Of a stretch of 64,000 nt of DNA, positions 36,354 through 45,628 are shown piece after piece; position 1 is the stretch's first letter, and every line of letters begins with the position of its first letter. Position numbers and translations under genes: made by a program. This DNA comes from Deltaproteobacteria bacterium (GTDB taxonomy: Bacteria; Desulfobacterota; Binatia; UTPRO1), in contig JAJCZP010000265.1 in NCBI GenBank assembly GCA_029262315.1, positions 33,758-97,757 of the forward strand, written 5' to 3'. The notes under the pieces were generated by a model. It worked only from the letters and a program-made list of their open reading frames with translations, ran no database searches and had not been told where the DNA came from.

Positions 36354-37154
36354 GTGAGTTCGCCTTCCTCCGAACACGACGTCACGTTCAGTGGCGAGCG
36401 CCCCGGGCGGGGTGATGGGTTCGCCTATGACGAGGCGCGCCATCTGTCGGCGTACCTGTACGCGAGTCAACGTGCGGCGGGGCTCGATGTCCTCGACGCG
36501 GGATGCGGCGAGGGCTTTGGTACCGAGATGCTCGCTGGGAGCGCGCGCCGCGTGCTGGGGATCGACTACTCCGACGGAGCGATCGCCTCTGCGCAGCGAG
36601 CGTACCAGATCCCGAATCTCGAGTTTCGCCAACTCGACGTCTACGATCTCGCGGGGCTGAATCTCCAGTTCGATGTCGTCACCAATTTTCAGGTGATCGA
36701 GCACCTGCCGGACCCTCCGCGATTTCTGGCCGCCATCCGCGCCGCATTGAAGCCCGACGGTGTCCTGATCCTCACTACCCCGAATCGATTGACGTCGACG
36801 TCCGAGAATCCGTACCACCTTCGCGAGTATACCGCCGAGGAGCTCGAGACCGTGCTGCGGCCGATCTTCGGACGCGTCGATCTGTACGGCATGATGGGCA
36901 ACGAGAAGGTGCAGGAATTCGAGCGTGAGAGAGCGCGCCAGGTGCAACGGCTGCTTCGCCTCGATCCGCTCGGGCTCCGTCACCGGTTGCCGGCGGGCCT
37001 GGTGCGGTTCGCCTTCGGGCGGCTCTCGGTGTTGGTGCGTCGGCGGGTCGCCGGGTCGGCAGCCGAGACCCAGACGATCGTTCCGTCCGACTTTTCGGTG
37101 ACGGAAGCGCGTCGGGACGACGCGCTCGATCTCGTCGCCCTGTGTCGTCCCTGA
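36354..37154 (+). CDS. class I SAM-dependent methyltransferase
   Basis: VLDAGCGEGFGTEML, FQVIEHLPDP; GTG start. Confidence 0.9.
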   Translation: MSSPSSEHDVTFSGERPGRGDGFAYDEARHLSAYLYASQRAAGLDVLDAGCGEGFGTEMLAGSARRVLGIDYSDGAIASAQRAYQIPNLEFRQLDVYDLAGLNLQFDVVTNFQVIEHLPDPPRFLAAIRAALKPDGVLILTTPNRLTSTSENPYHLREYTAEELETVLRPIFGRVDLYGMMGNEKVQEFERERARQVQRLLRLDPLGLRHRLPAGLVRFAFGRLSVLVRRRVAGSAAETQTIVPSDFSVTEARRDDALDLVALCRP

Positions 37155-37167
37155 GGGCTCCGGGCGC

Positions 37168-38043
37168 CTAAGCGGTGGCGTCCGCGTCCATCTGTCGCCG
37201 GACGATGGCGAGGCCCTCTCGTACACTCGCGAGGCGGGTCGTCAGCATGGCCTGAGTCGAGCGGTTGTCGACACCGCCCTTGAGCGGGCGCTGGGCGTGT
37301 TGTCGGAGTTGCTCCGACGTGCGCGGTTCGAGGAAGCCGGGATCGAAGCCGAGCAGCTCCGCGGCGGTCTCGGCGAACGCGATGCGCGAGAGATAGTCCG
37401 GGCCGACGGGATGCACCGCGCCGGTATGGGTCGAGTACGCCAACTCTCGTACGGCCTCCGCGAGACTCGAGACGAACGTCGGTGTGCCCCATTGGTCGGC
37501 CGGGACCTGCATGGGCTCTCCCCGTCGGGCGCGGCCGATCAATCCCATGATGAAGTTCTTGCCCGTCGGGTGATACCCGTACACACCGCAAATTCTGACG
37601 ATCAGATGGTTGTCGAGCAGGTCGCGGACCGCTTGCTCGGCCTCGAGCTTGTGTCGCCCATACGTCTGGATCGGCTTTGGCACCGCATCCGGTGCGTACG
37701 GTCCGGCCGTACCGTCGAACAGGTAATCGGTTGAGAAGTACACGAACCGTGCGCCGATACGCCGTGCCGCACGGGCGACGTTGGCGGTGCCGACGACGTT
37801 GACGGCGTACGACTCGTCGGGCTCGGTCTCGCATCGCTCCACGTTGGGTTGCGCCGCCGGATGCACGATGAGTGTCGGTTGCACGCGGTCGACCAGTGCT
37901 TCGACAGCGTCCGGGTCTGTGATGTCCAGTTGCTGCAGTCCGTCGGTGGCCGTCCGGTGGTAGGTCCCGACGGCGGCGCGTCCGAACGCGTTCATGAGCT
38001 CGCCCCCGACGAATCCCGAGGCCCCTATGATCAGGACGCTCAT
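37168..38043 (-). CDS. SDR-family NAD(P)-dependent reductase, RmlD-like
   Basis: LIIGASGFVGGEL, YFSTDYLFDG, YGRHKLEAE. Confidence 0.88.
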   Translation of the reverse strand: MSVLIIGASGFVGGELMNAFGRAAVGTYHRTATDGLQQLDITDPDAVEALVDRVQPTLIVHPAAQPNVERCETEPDESYAVNVVGTANVARAARRIGARFVYFSTDYLFDGTAGPYAPDAVPKPIQTYGRHKLEAEQAVRDLLDNHLIVRICGVYGYHPTGKNFIMGLIGRARRGEPMQVPADQWGTPTFVSSLAEAVRELAYSTHTGAVHPVGPDYLSRIAFAETAAELLGFDPGFLEPRTSEQLRQHAQRPLKGGVDNRSTQAMLTTRLASVREGLAIVRRQMDADATA

Positions 38044-38088
38044 TCCCCCAGACCTGTAAGCTGCTGTTTTTGATGCATTTTCAGCGAT

Positions 38089-38117
38089 CTTATCCGATGC
38101 CCAACGACGGATGTCAA
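38089..38117 (-). promoter_or_regulatory. candidate sigma70-type promoter TTGACA-N17-GATAAG
   Basis: minus strand; 6/6 and 4/6 matches, 17-nt spacer, about 45 nt upstream of ATG 38043. Confidence 0.5.
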
Positions 38118-38170
38118 CAGTACCGAGCGGGGGACCGCAGGTCGGCTTCGTGGTATGCACGGCAGCGCCC

Positions 38171-38947
38171 ATGCTGTTCGGAAAGAAGATCGCCGTGGTC
38201 ATGCCGGCGCACAATGCGGAGCGCACATTGGAGCAGACGTATGCCGAGGTGCCGCTCGAGTACGTCGACGAGGTCATCCTCGTCGACGATGGGAGCGCGG
38301 ACGGGACGGCCGAGCTGGCGCGCTCTCTCGACATCACGACCATCGTCCATCCGCAGAATCGTGGCTACGGTGGCAACCAGAAGACGTGCTACCGCGAAGC
38401 TCTGCGCTGCGGTGCCGACGTCGTCGTCATGCTGCACCCCGACTATCAGTACACTCCGAAGCTCCTGGTCGCGATGGCCTCTCTCGTCGCGGTGGGTCAG
38501 TACGATCTCGTGCTCGGATCGCGTGTCCTCTCGGAAGGCGCGCTGAAGGGCGGCATGCCGCGCTACAAGTACGTTGCGAATCGCCTGCTGACCCTGTTCC
38601 AGAATCTGCTGCTCGGGAAGAAGCTCTCGGAGTACCACACGGGGTACCGGGCCTTCTCACGGAAGCTTCTGTTGACGTTGCCCCTCAACGAGAATTCCGA
38701 CGACTTCGTATTCGACAACCAGATGCTGGCGCAGGCCGCCTTCTTCGACTTCAGCATGGGCGAGGTCTCGTGTCCGACGAAGTACTTCGAGGAAGCGTCG
38801 TCGATCAATTTTCGCCGGAGTGTCGTCTATGGCCTCGGCGTGCTCGCCACGTCGGTTGCCTACCGGCTGCACAAGCTCGGGTTCGCGCGGAGTCCCATCT
38901 TCGAGGCCAACGGTGCCAAGCTTTCGCTCGACGATCCACAGGCCTGA
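38171..38947 (+). CDS. GT2 glycosyltransferase
   Basis: [45 protein letters not shown]. Confidence 0.93.
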   Translation: MLFGKKIAVVMPAHNAERTLEQTYAEVPLEYVDEVILVDDGSADGTAELARSLDITTIVHPQNRGYGGNQKTCYREALRCGADVVVMLHPDYQYTPKLLVAMASLVAVGQYDLVLGSRVLSEGALKGGMPRYKYVANRLLTLFQNLLLGKKLSEYHTGYRAFSRKLLLTLPLNENSDDFVFDNQMLAQAAFFDFSMGEVSCPTKYFEEASSINFRRSVVYGLGVLATSVAYRLHKLGFARSPIFEANGAKLSLDDPQA

Positions 38948-38959
38948 CGCCGGCCGCCG

Positions 38960-39880
38960 CTACTCGAGGCCGAGCTCGCGCAGAGGTATTGGACGGCCGA
39001 GCAGCCCGTCCCGCCATCCCCGCAGCTTCATGTAGATGCCTTCCTGCTCTCCACGCAGTCGACGGCGGGCGAACTGAAAGGGCAGGGTGCTCAGGATGGC
39101 GCTCGCCATCAGCGCCCAGTGCCACGGGCGCCCATGTTGGCGGGCGTAGAGGACGCTATTGCGTGCGCTCAAGTACTTGCGGAAGCCGCCGTAGTGCTCG
39201 GCTCCGCCGGAGCTCCCATGGACGGCGTGGCGCACTTCAGCCGCACCAGTGTACCAGATCTCCCAGCCGGCGCGCGTTGCGCGCGCGGCCCACTCGACAT
39301 CCTCGTGATAGGCGAAGTAGTTGTGATCGAAGGGGCCGATCTCGCGGAGGGCTGCGGCGCGGAAGAGGATGGAGCAGCCGGGAATCCAGGGCACGCGCCG
39401 CTCCTCATCGAAGCGACCAGCGGCGGATTCTCCTTGGCCCACGATCGCGATCAAGCTCTGTAGCCAGGTGACGCGTCCCCAGGTCATCCAGACGGTTCTC
39501 GGATCATCGGCACGGACGATTTTACCGCCAATCGCGGCAGCGCGGGGGTGTCGCGCCGCGGTGTCGACGAGTGCGGTCAGCGACGTCGGGGCCACGATCG
39601 TATCGTTGTTCAGCACCCAGACGTAGTCCGCCTGAGCCGCAAGCGCGTGCGCGATGCCGACATTGTTGCCCCCTGCGTAGCCGAGGTTCCGGTCGTTCTC
39701 GAGGACGGTGACTGTCGGATGTCGTTCAGCGATGGATGCGCGCGGCGAGACCCGCGAGCCGTTGTCGACGACGACGGCCGTCACCCGCGGATGGGTGAGT
39801 CGCGCCATGCTGTCGAGGCAGGCGAGTGTGTCGTCCAGGCCGTTCCAGTTCAGGACGATTGCGAGGACGTTCGGGGTCAC
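38960..39880 (-). CDS. GT2 glycosyltransferase (rhamnosyltransferase-like)
   Basis: NLGYAGGNNVGIAHAL, VLNNDT, FAYHEDVEWAARATRAG; GTG start. Confidence 0.92.
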   Translation of the reverse strand: MTPNVLAIVLNWNGLDDTLACLDSMARLTHPRVTAVVVDNGSRVSPRASIAERHPTVTVLENDRNLGYAGGNNVGIAHALAAQADYVWVLNNDTIVAPTSLTALVDTAARHPRAAAIGGKIVRADDPRTVWMTWGRVTWLQSLIAIVGQGESAAGRFDEERRVPWIPGCSILFRAAALREIGPFDHNYFAYHEDVEWAARATRAGWEIWYTGAAEVRHAVHGSSGGAEHYGGFRKYLSARNSVLYARQHGRPWHWALMASAILSTLPFQFARRRLRGEQEGIYMKLRGWRDGLLGRPIPLRELGLE

Positions 39881-39971
39881 ACGCGATCATCGTGAACTCC
39901 CGGCAGGGCGTCAACCACTCCCGCACGGGTCTTTTCATCCCGGCGTACCTGGGCGAGAATACACGGCTGTC

Positions 39972-42935
39972 GTGGGTACGCGAGAATCTGCGGGCCTCGC
40001 CGGCCGTGCCTTGCCGGTCGCCGTGCTCACGGGCGTGCTGGCCTTTGTCTATCTGCGACTCTTTCGCGCCTACGGACTAAACGTCGAGGACGAGGGCACC
40101 CTGCTGTATCAGGTCGTGCGGACCGCGCGTGGGGAGTTGCCGTACGTCGATTTCGCGACCGGATATACCCCGGGGTTCTTCGCGTTGAACGCCTGGCTGT
40201 GGCGGGTCGCCGGCGACCTTGGGACGTACCGCGCGATCTTGACGGCAGTGCACGCCGCGACGGCCGCTGGTCTCGCCTTTCTCGTGGCGCGCCTGGCGCG
40301 GCCGTCGCTCGCGCTCGTGCTCCCCTGGCTGTACTTGAGCTTCATCCCAGTATTCCCCGGGCAATTCTGCGCGTTCAACGTCCCGTACCCGGCGTGGTTC
40401 GCCTCGCTCGGATGGTTGGCGACCGCGCTCTGCATGCTCGCTTTTCTCCAGCGCCGGGATCGACGTTGGCTCGTGTGTGCCGGGATCGCGGCGGCGTTGA
40501 CGCTGGCGATGAAGCCCAACGCCGGTGTGTTCGCGATAGCGGCGGCCGTGTCGGTGTTGTTGCTGATTCGCGACCCGGATCGCTCGGGCGGCGTGGGATC
40601 AGCCGTTCTCTGGATGGTTCTCTGGCTGGGCATCCTCGGTGGCGTGTGGGGAGTGTTCGGGTTTACGCGGGTGCCCATCGAGCTGGTGGTGTTTCTGCTG
40701 CCGGTGCTCGCGGCAATGATGGCGTTGGTCACGATGTCGCGCGTGCGACGGGGCGATTTGCTCGGCGATGTCGCGCGCGTTCTGGTCCCGTGCGGCGTGC
40801 TCTCGCTTCCATGGATGGTGTTCTTTCTGGCGCGCCTCGGTGTCGATGGATTCATGCGCGAGGTGCTGTTGCTCGGCTCCAACGCTGCGGCGCTCTACTA
40901 CATCAGCTATCCGGGGTTCGAGATGTGGGCCATGGCCCTCACGGTCGTGACCGTGAGCTTCGCGGTCGGAGGATGGTTCGTCGCACAGCGACGACTCCGC
41001 CCGCAGCCGGTACTGGGGCTCATTGCGGTCTCTCTCGGGCTCGTCGCCATCACCGTGCCGTGGCTCGGCCTGCTGCCCGAAGGGATCGTGTGGTCGATCG
41101 TGTCGCAGTTACAGGCCACCGGGTTCGCCTTGACCCTGGCCGCGCACGTGGCGGGTGTCGTGTGGCTATGGTTCCGGGGGCGGCGTCCCCAGAATGCCGC
41201 GCCCGCCGCCGTGTTGCTCTTCGGCCTCTTCATGCACCTCCAACTCTACCCACGCACGGACTTCATGCATCTCCTGATGGCAGCGCCGCTCAGTCTGGTC
41301 TTTGCCGGGTATCTTCTGGAGCGGGTGTACGACTCGTGGGAACGGGGGTGTGCCGAGGCCGGCGCCCCACGCCTCGGTCGGCTGGTGAGCGCCACTACCA
41401 CGCTGGCGTTGGTCGGTACGGTAGCGCTCGTCGCGACGCCGGCACGGTGGGCGATATCATCGTCCGAGCATTTCGTGTTGCCGTTCGCCGCGTTTCCGAC
41501 CGGTCTGGAGGAGGCCGGCGCGGCTGACCTCCGAGGGCTTGGCGCCGCCGCTACCGATCTCGCGCGACTGGTGCCACCTGGGGGAGCGAGCGTGGGCTTT
41601 CCGGCCGCGGCGGCGGTGCTGCTGCTGAGCGATACCATCAATCCGCTGCCGCACGACTACTTCTATCCCGGGCGTCCCGACCACCGGGAGGAGGCGGAGA
41701 TGCTGGATCGTCTGGTCGCCGATCCCCCGCTCGCGTTGGTCGCCATGAACAGTGGGTTTACCTATTTCGAGGCCGCGCCCGCGTATTATTTTCTGCTCCG
41801 GCGGTTCGTGCGCGATCACTACGCGCTGGCTGCCCGGCACGGTCGCTACGACGTGCTCGCGCGTCATGGGGTTTTGCCGGCGGGACCGGATGCAGCCTCT
41901 CCGTACGCCGAGCTCCCGGCGCTCGGCGTACGAGTGCCGGGGCCGCTCGCCGAATCGGCCGAGGCGCTGGTGCCTGCCGCGACGAGTCGTGATGCGACGC
42001 TTAGACGAGCGGCGGTGACGATGATGCTCGACACGCTCGGGGGCGATACCGATCCGGGACTGGAGCACTACGTCCGTCCGGACGATCTCGATCGCCGCCA
42101 GCGGATCTTGCTGCTTCGCGCGATGCGGGATCTGCGCGACTATCGGGCGGCGTCGTATCTTTTCGCAGAGAGCGCGGCCGATGATCCGCGTGTCGTCAGG
42201 GAGGCGCTTGGTGCGATGCACGTCACACGGGCGCAGATGATCGCTCGGCGACATCTCTGGAGCGGACCGTCCGACGCCATCGTGCTTCCTGACCGGGAGG
42301 GCTTGCGCGCGGGGGTGCGGCTGGTCCTCGCTGATGCAGATGCCGCGCCTCGCGCGGTGGCCTTTGCGGCCGAGCTTGCGTTGGAGCTTCGCGATGCGGG
42401 TAGCGTGCCCGCGCTCCGCGATCGGTGGCGTGCGGCAACCCAGCTCGCGGCGGCGGTGCAGTCCGACCGTGTGGAGCCGCCTACCGGTCCAGAGACCGTG
42501 GCGTCGGTCGCGGCGGCACTGACCGAGCTGGCGCCGATGGGCATCGCGTGCGAGCTGGTCCCGCTGTTGGCGCGCCCGCAGTCCGCCATTTTGGAGGTCG
42601 TACCGACATTGCTCGTCCATCTGGCAGAAAGCGAAGGCGCCCTCGGGCTCGAGGCTCGAGAATGCGTGCGACGAGCCCTCGCCGTTCCTGGTCCGACTCG
42701 GGCAGAGGTGATCTGGGTCGCGGCGGCGTTCGGTGGCGCGGACTTCCGGGCGGAGATCACGTCCGCGCTCGCGGCAACCGACATCCCAACCAGGCGCGCC
42801 GCGGCTTGGGCGCTCGGCGACGCGGAGCATTTGCCCGAAACGCGTCGGCTGCTGAAGCGCATGGCGACCGAAGATCCAGACCCCATCGCCCGCCGTCTGG
42901 CGAGCGAGGCCGCGCGCAAGCACTACTTGGAGTAG
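39972..42935 (+). CDS. polytopic GT-C-like membrane protein (DEG/PRxDFxHL family) with C-terminal HEAT repeats
   Basis: EDEGTLLYQVVRTARGELPYVDFATGYTPGFFALNAWLW, MKPNAGVFA, LYPRTDFMHL; HEAT-like C-terminus from about 41941; GTG start inferred. Confidence 0.86.
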   Translation: MGTRESAGLAGRALPVAVLTGVLAFVYLRLFRAYGLNVEDEGTLLYQVVRTARGELPYVDFATGYTPGFFALNAWLWRVAGDLGTYRAILTAVHAATAAGLAFLVARLARPSLALVLPWLYLSFIPVFPGQFCAFNVPYPAWFASLGWLATALCMLAFLQRRDRRWLVCAGIAAALTLAMKPNAGVFAIAAAVSVLLLIRDPDRSGGVGSAVLWMVLWLGILGGVWGVFGFTRVPIELVVFLLPVLAAMMALVTMSRVRRGDLLGDVARVLVPCGVLSLPWMVFFLARLGVDGFMREVLLLGSNAAALYYISYPGFEMWAMALTVVTVSFAVGGWFVAQRRLRPQPVLGLIAVSLGLVAITVPWLGLLPEGIVWSIVSQLQATGFALTLAAHVAGVVWLWFRGRRPQNAAPAAVLLFGLFMHLQLYPRTDFMHLLMAAPLSLVFAGYLLERVYDSWERGCAEAGAPRLGRLVSATTTLALVGTVALVATPARWAISSSEHFVLPFAAFPTGLEEAGAADLRGLGAAATDLARLVPPGGASVGFPAAAAVLLLSDTINPLPHDYFYPGRPDHREEAEMLDRLVADPPLALVAMNSGFTYFEAAPAYYFLLRRFVRDHYALAARHGRYDVLARHGVLPAGPDAASPYAELPALGVRVPGPLAESAEALVPAATSRDATLRRAAVTMMLDTLGGDTDPGLEHYVRPDDLDRRQRILLLRAMRDLRDYRAASYLFAESAADDPRVVREALGAMHVTRAQMIARRHLWSGPSDAIVLPDREGLRAGVRLVLADADAAPRAVAFAAELALELRDAGSVPALRDRWRAATQLAAAVQSDRVEPPTGPETVASVAAALTELAPMGIACELVPLLARPQSAILEVVPTLLVHLAESEGALGLEARECVRRALAVPGPTRAEVIWVAAAFGGADFRAEITSALAATDIPTRRAAAWALGDAEHLPETRRLLKRMATEDPDPIARRLASEAARKHYLE

Positions 42936-43001
42936 GTCGCGCCCGCCGACATCATGGCCCGCAGCGGGAAGTTTTCCGTACGACCGCGGCGCGCGCGCGG
43001 G

Positions 43002-44669
43002 CTATGGCCGTCGTTCGAGGACGAAGACGTGACCTGTTCCCGGGGGAAGCCAGCGTCGGTAGGGCAAGCGTTGGCGGACGGCATAGCCGCCAAGTGGCCG
43101 GAAGCTCAAGAGAAATTCGTCGTCGGCCACCCACCACCAGCTGCGCACAGACTGGGGTTGGCCAGGTCGGGCAGCGTTGTTGGTTGGTCCGGCGTAGCCC
43201 GAAGGCGCGAAGCGCCACGCGTTGTACTCGAAGCCCCCATCGATTGATGTCGCGGGGACTCCGCTGGCTTCGAGCGCGGCCAGACCGTCGAAGCGCGCAC
43301 GGTTCCACGCCATGTAGTCGTGGGTTCCGGCAACGGCGTACCAGGCGAGGACGGCGGCCAGGGCGAGCGAGATCGGACGGATCGTCGGCAGTGGGCGCAG
43401 TGTGAGGAGAGTCGCGACCGCGAACGGGAGCACGATCAAGAGATAGCGATCGAAGTAGTAGCGTGTGTGCACCAAGGTGCCGGCGAACAGCATGCCCGTG
43501 GCAAGCACGGTGAACCCGACAGCCGGATCACGAAGCCGTCGGAACCCGGTGCAGTATGTGGAGACGCCACGGCCGACGGCGACGACCGCGAGGCCGGTTA
43601 GTGGAATCGACAGTGCGAGCCCGAGTCGCCGGACCGGGACCAGGGCGAGGACTTGGGTGTCACGGAGCGACAGCGCACCGAGCCCCACATCGTAGATGAC
43701 GTTGGTCAGATACCACATGAGCGTGCGCTCCCGGACGAAGAGTACGAGTGCGAGGGTGCCCGCCAGCAGGTATCCGCCGCGGAGGAGTCGTGGGTGGTAG
43801 GCGTGGAGGGGGTGGCGGAATCCGATGAGAAGGGGGGCGGTGAAGACGCCGAGATACATCAAGCCGCGGAAGGCGCAGTTGATCAATCCGCTCGCGGTCA
43901 GCCGCCCAGCCTCGTCCAGTTTTTGGAGGACGGCTTCGGGCGGGGGGTGCAGGACCAGCAGCCAGAGGTGAAACGCGATGAATGCCGTTGCCGGAATCGC
44001 CAGCGCGATGGCGGCGGTCCGTAGGCGCTCGCCCCAGGGGCGGTCAGCGACGAGGAGCGCCGCGGTCCCAGCGGCGCCAGCGACGAAGATCCCGTGCTGA
44101 CGGATCAGTAGGGCGGCCGCGGCCAAGAGGCTGCCGGTGAGGACGAGACCGCTCCGCCGCTCCGTCAAGCCGCGCGAGTAGAAGTAGGCCGCCCAGATCG
44201 CCGCCACGGTGGTCGGGACGTCGGTCATGAAGGTGAAGGCCAGGTTTACGTAGAGCGGATTGAGGGCCACCAGCACGACGGCGAGCCCCAGGGCCAGGCC
44301 GCGAACGCCAAGCGTTTGGAGCCAGAGCGCGAAGCCGAGCGCGCCGGTGACCGCCAGCACCAGCGTCGAGGCGCGCAGCAGCTCGAACGAGAAGCCCCCC
44401 ACAGCGCACAGCGCCGCTCCATAGGCGGCTTGCAGGACGACGCTCGCGCCCGTCCACGGGAGCAGTCGGAGCTGTCCCGTGGTGCAGAGCTCTCGGGCCG
44501 CGTAGGCGTAGGACCAGTCGTCGCTCAGCGGAAACTCACCGCTGGGGCCGATCGCCGCGATGACAGCCGCCGCGATCGCGACGATGTATGCCGTGGGGCG
44601 GCTGGCTTCTAGCCAGCCCCCTCCCGTGGCCCGTTTTGAGGCCCGCGCCGCCCCCTCCTGTCCGCTCAC
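43002..44669 (-). CDS. GT-C/ArnT-PMT-like polytopic glycosyltransferase
   Basis: PLSDDWSYAYAARELCTTGQLRLLPWTG; about 10 hydrophobic segments. Confidence 0.8.
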   Translation of the reverse strand: MSGQEGAARASKRATGGGWLEASRPTAYIVAIAAAVIAAIGPSGEFPLSDDWSYAYAARELCTTGQLRLLPWTGASVVLQAAYGAALCAVGGFSFELLRASTLVLAVTGALGFALWLQTLGVRGLALGLAVVLVALNPLYVNLAFTFMTDVPTTVAAIWAAYFYSRGLTERRSGLVLTGSLLAAAALLIRQHGIFVAGAAGTAALLVADRPWGERLRTAAIALAIPATAFIAFHLWLLVLHPPPEAVLQKLDEAGRLTASGLINCAFRGLMYLGVFTAPLLIGFRHPLHAYHPRLLRGGYLLAGTLALVLFVRERTLMWYLTNVIYDVGLGALSLRDTQVLALVPVRRLGLALSIPLTGLAVVAVGRGVSTYCTGFRRLRDPAVGFTVLATGMLFAGTLVHTRYYFDRYLLIVLPFAVATLLTLRPLPTIRPISLALAAVLAWYAVAGTHDYMAWNRARFDGLAALEASGVPATSIDGGFEYNAWRFAPSGYAGPTNNAARPGQPQSVRSWWWVADDEFLLSFRPLGGYAVRQRLPYRRWLPPGTGHVFVLERRP

Positions 44670-44677
44670 GCAGCGAC

Positions 44678-44683
44678 ACTATA
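44678..44683 (-). promoter_or_regulatory. -10-like TATAGT 8 nt before GTG start 44669
   Basis: tgCGCTATAGTG on minus strand. Confidence 0.4.
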
Positions 44684-44741
44684 GCGCACTGAAAACGCAC
44701 CTTTCCATCGTTTCGCATCTGGGTGAGAATCCTCCGACCCC

Positions 44742-45623
44742 ATGCAGGCAAGCACACCGTGTACCCTCTGCCGCGGTCGGGAGTTCCGACAGCTGCACGA
44801 CATGGGCGAACGCCGTGTGCTGCGGTGCGCCGCATGTGGCCTGGTGCGCGCGGACCCCCTCCCGTCGATGGACGAGAAGCAGTTCGTCGAGACACAGGGG
44901 TACACCGACGCCAAAGCGTTTCCCGAGGTCCACGACTTCTTCGCCAACTGTCACCGCGATTTCGTCGATGATCCGGTCATTCGCGGCATGCGGCGTCAGC
45001 TGGTCGATCTGGAGGGTCTGCTCGGAGGTCCGGGTGATCTCCTCGATGTTGGAGCCGGCACCGGCATCTTCATGTACTTGGCGCGCGAGCGTGGATGGAC
45101 CCCGCGTGGTGTCGACATCTGTCCCTTGAGTGCGGAGAAGGCCGCGCGCGAGTTCGACCTCGAGGTCAGTGTCGGTCCGTTCGAGGATCACGACTTTGGT
45201 GGGCAGGTCTTCGATGCGGCAACCATGCTGGACGTGCTCGAGCACGTCCACGATCCGCTCCAGACGTTGCGCCAAGTGCACGGGATGTTGCGCCCCGGCG
45301 GGGCCGTGGCCATCGCCGTTCCGAACCAGCGGTGCTTGCTGACGGTGCTCGTCGACACCTACGCCCGCGTTGGTGGACCTTGGGCGCAAGGGCTGCTGGA
45401 GCGATTGTACGTCCCGCCTCATCTGCACTACTTCACGCCGCCGACGCTTCGTCGCGCGCTCGAGGTCGCCGGCTTTCGTGTGCAGGTGTTGAGCCAGAGT
45501 GGTGTGTATCTCGGGCGCTATCGCATGTCGCATGCGATGCGCGTTCCGCTCGAGACCGTGCTCGCGACGGGTGCCATCGTCGGGATGAACGCGCGTTTGA
45601 ACGTGCTCGCGACCAAGCGGTAG
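44742..45623 (+). CDS. SAM-dependent methyltransferase with N-terminal zinc-ribbon
   Basis: CTLCRG...CAACG; LLDVGAGTGIFMYLARERG; LDVLEHVHDP. Confidence 0.9.
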   Translation: MQASTPCTLCRGREFRQLHDMGERRVLRCAACGLVRADPLPSMDEKQFVETQGYTDAKAFPEVHDFFANCHRDFVDDPVIRGMRRQLVDLEGLLGGPGDLLDVGAGTGIFMYLARERGWTPRGVDICPLSAEKAAREFDLEVSVGPFEDHDFGGQVFDAATMLDVLEHVHDPLQTLRQVHGMLRPGGAVAIAVPNQRCLLTVLVDTYARVGGPWAQGLLERLYVPPHLHYFTPPTLRRALEVAGFRVQVLSQSGVYLGRYRMSHAMRVPLETVLATGAIVGMNARLNVLATKR

Positions 45624-45628
45624 CTGCG

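Noticed and set aside
41457-42923. 488-aa minus-strand ORF opposite the HEAT tail of gene 39972
   Set aside because: Shadow ORF; HEAT-like protein is on the plus strand.
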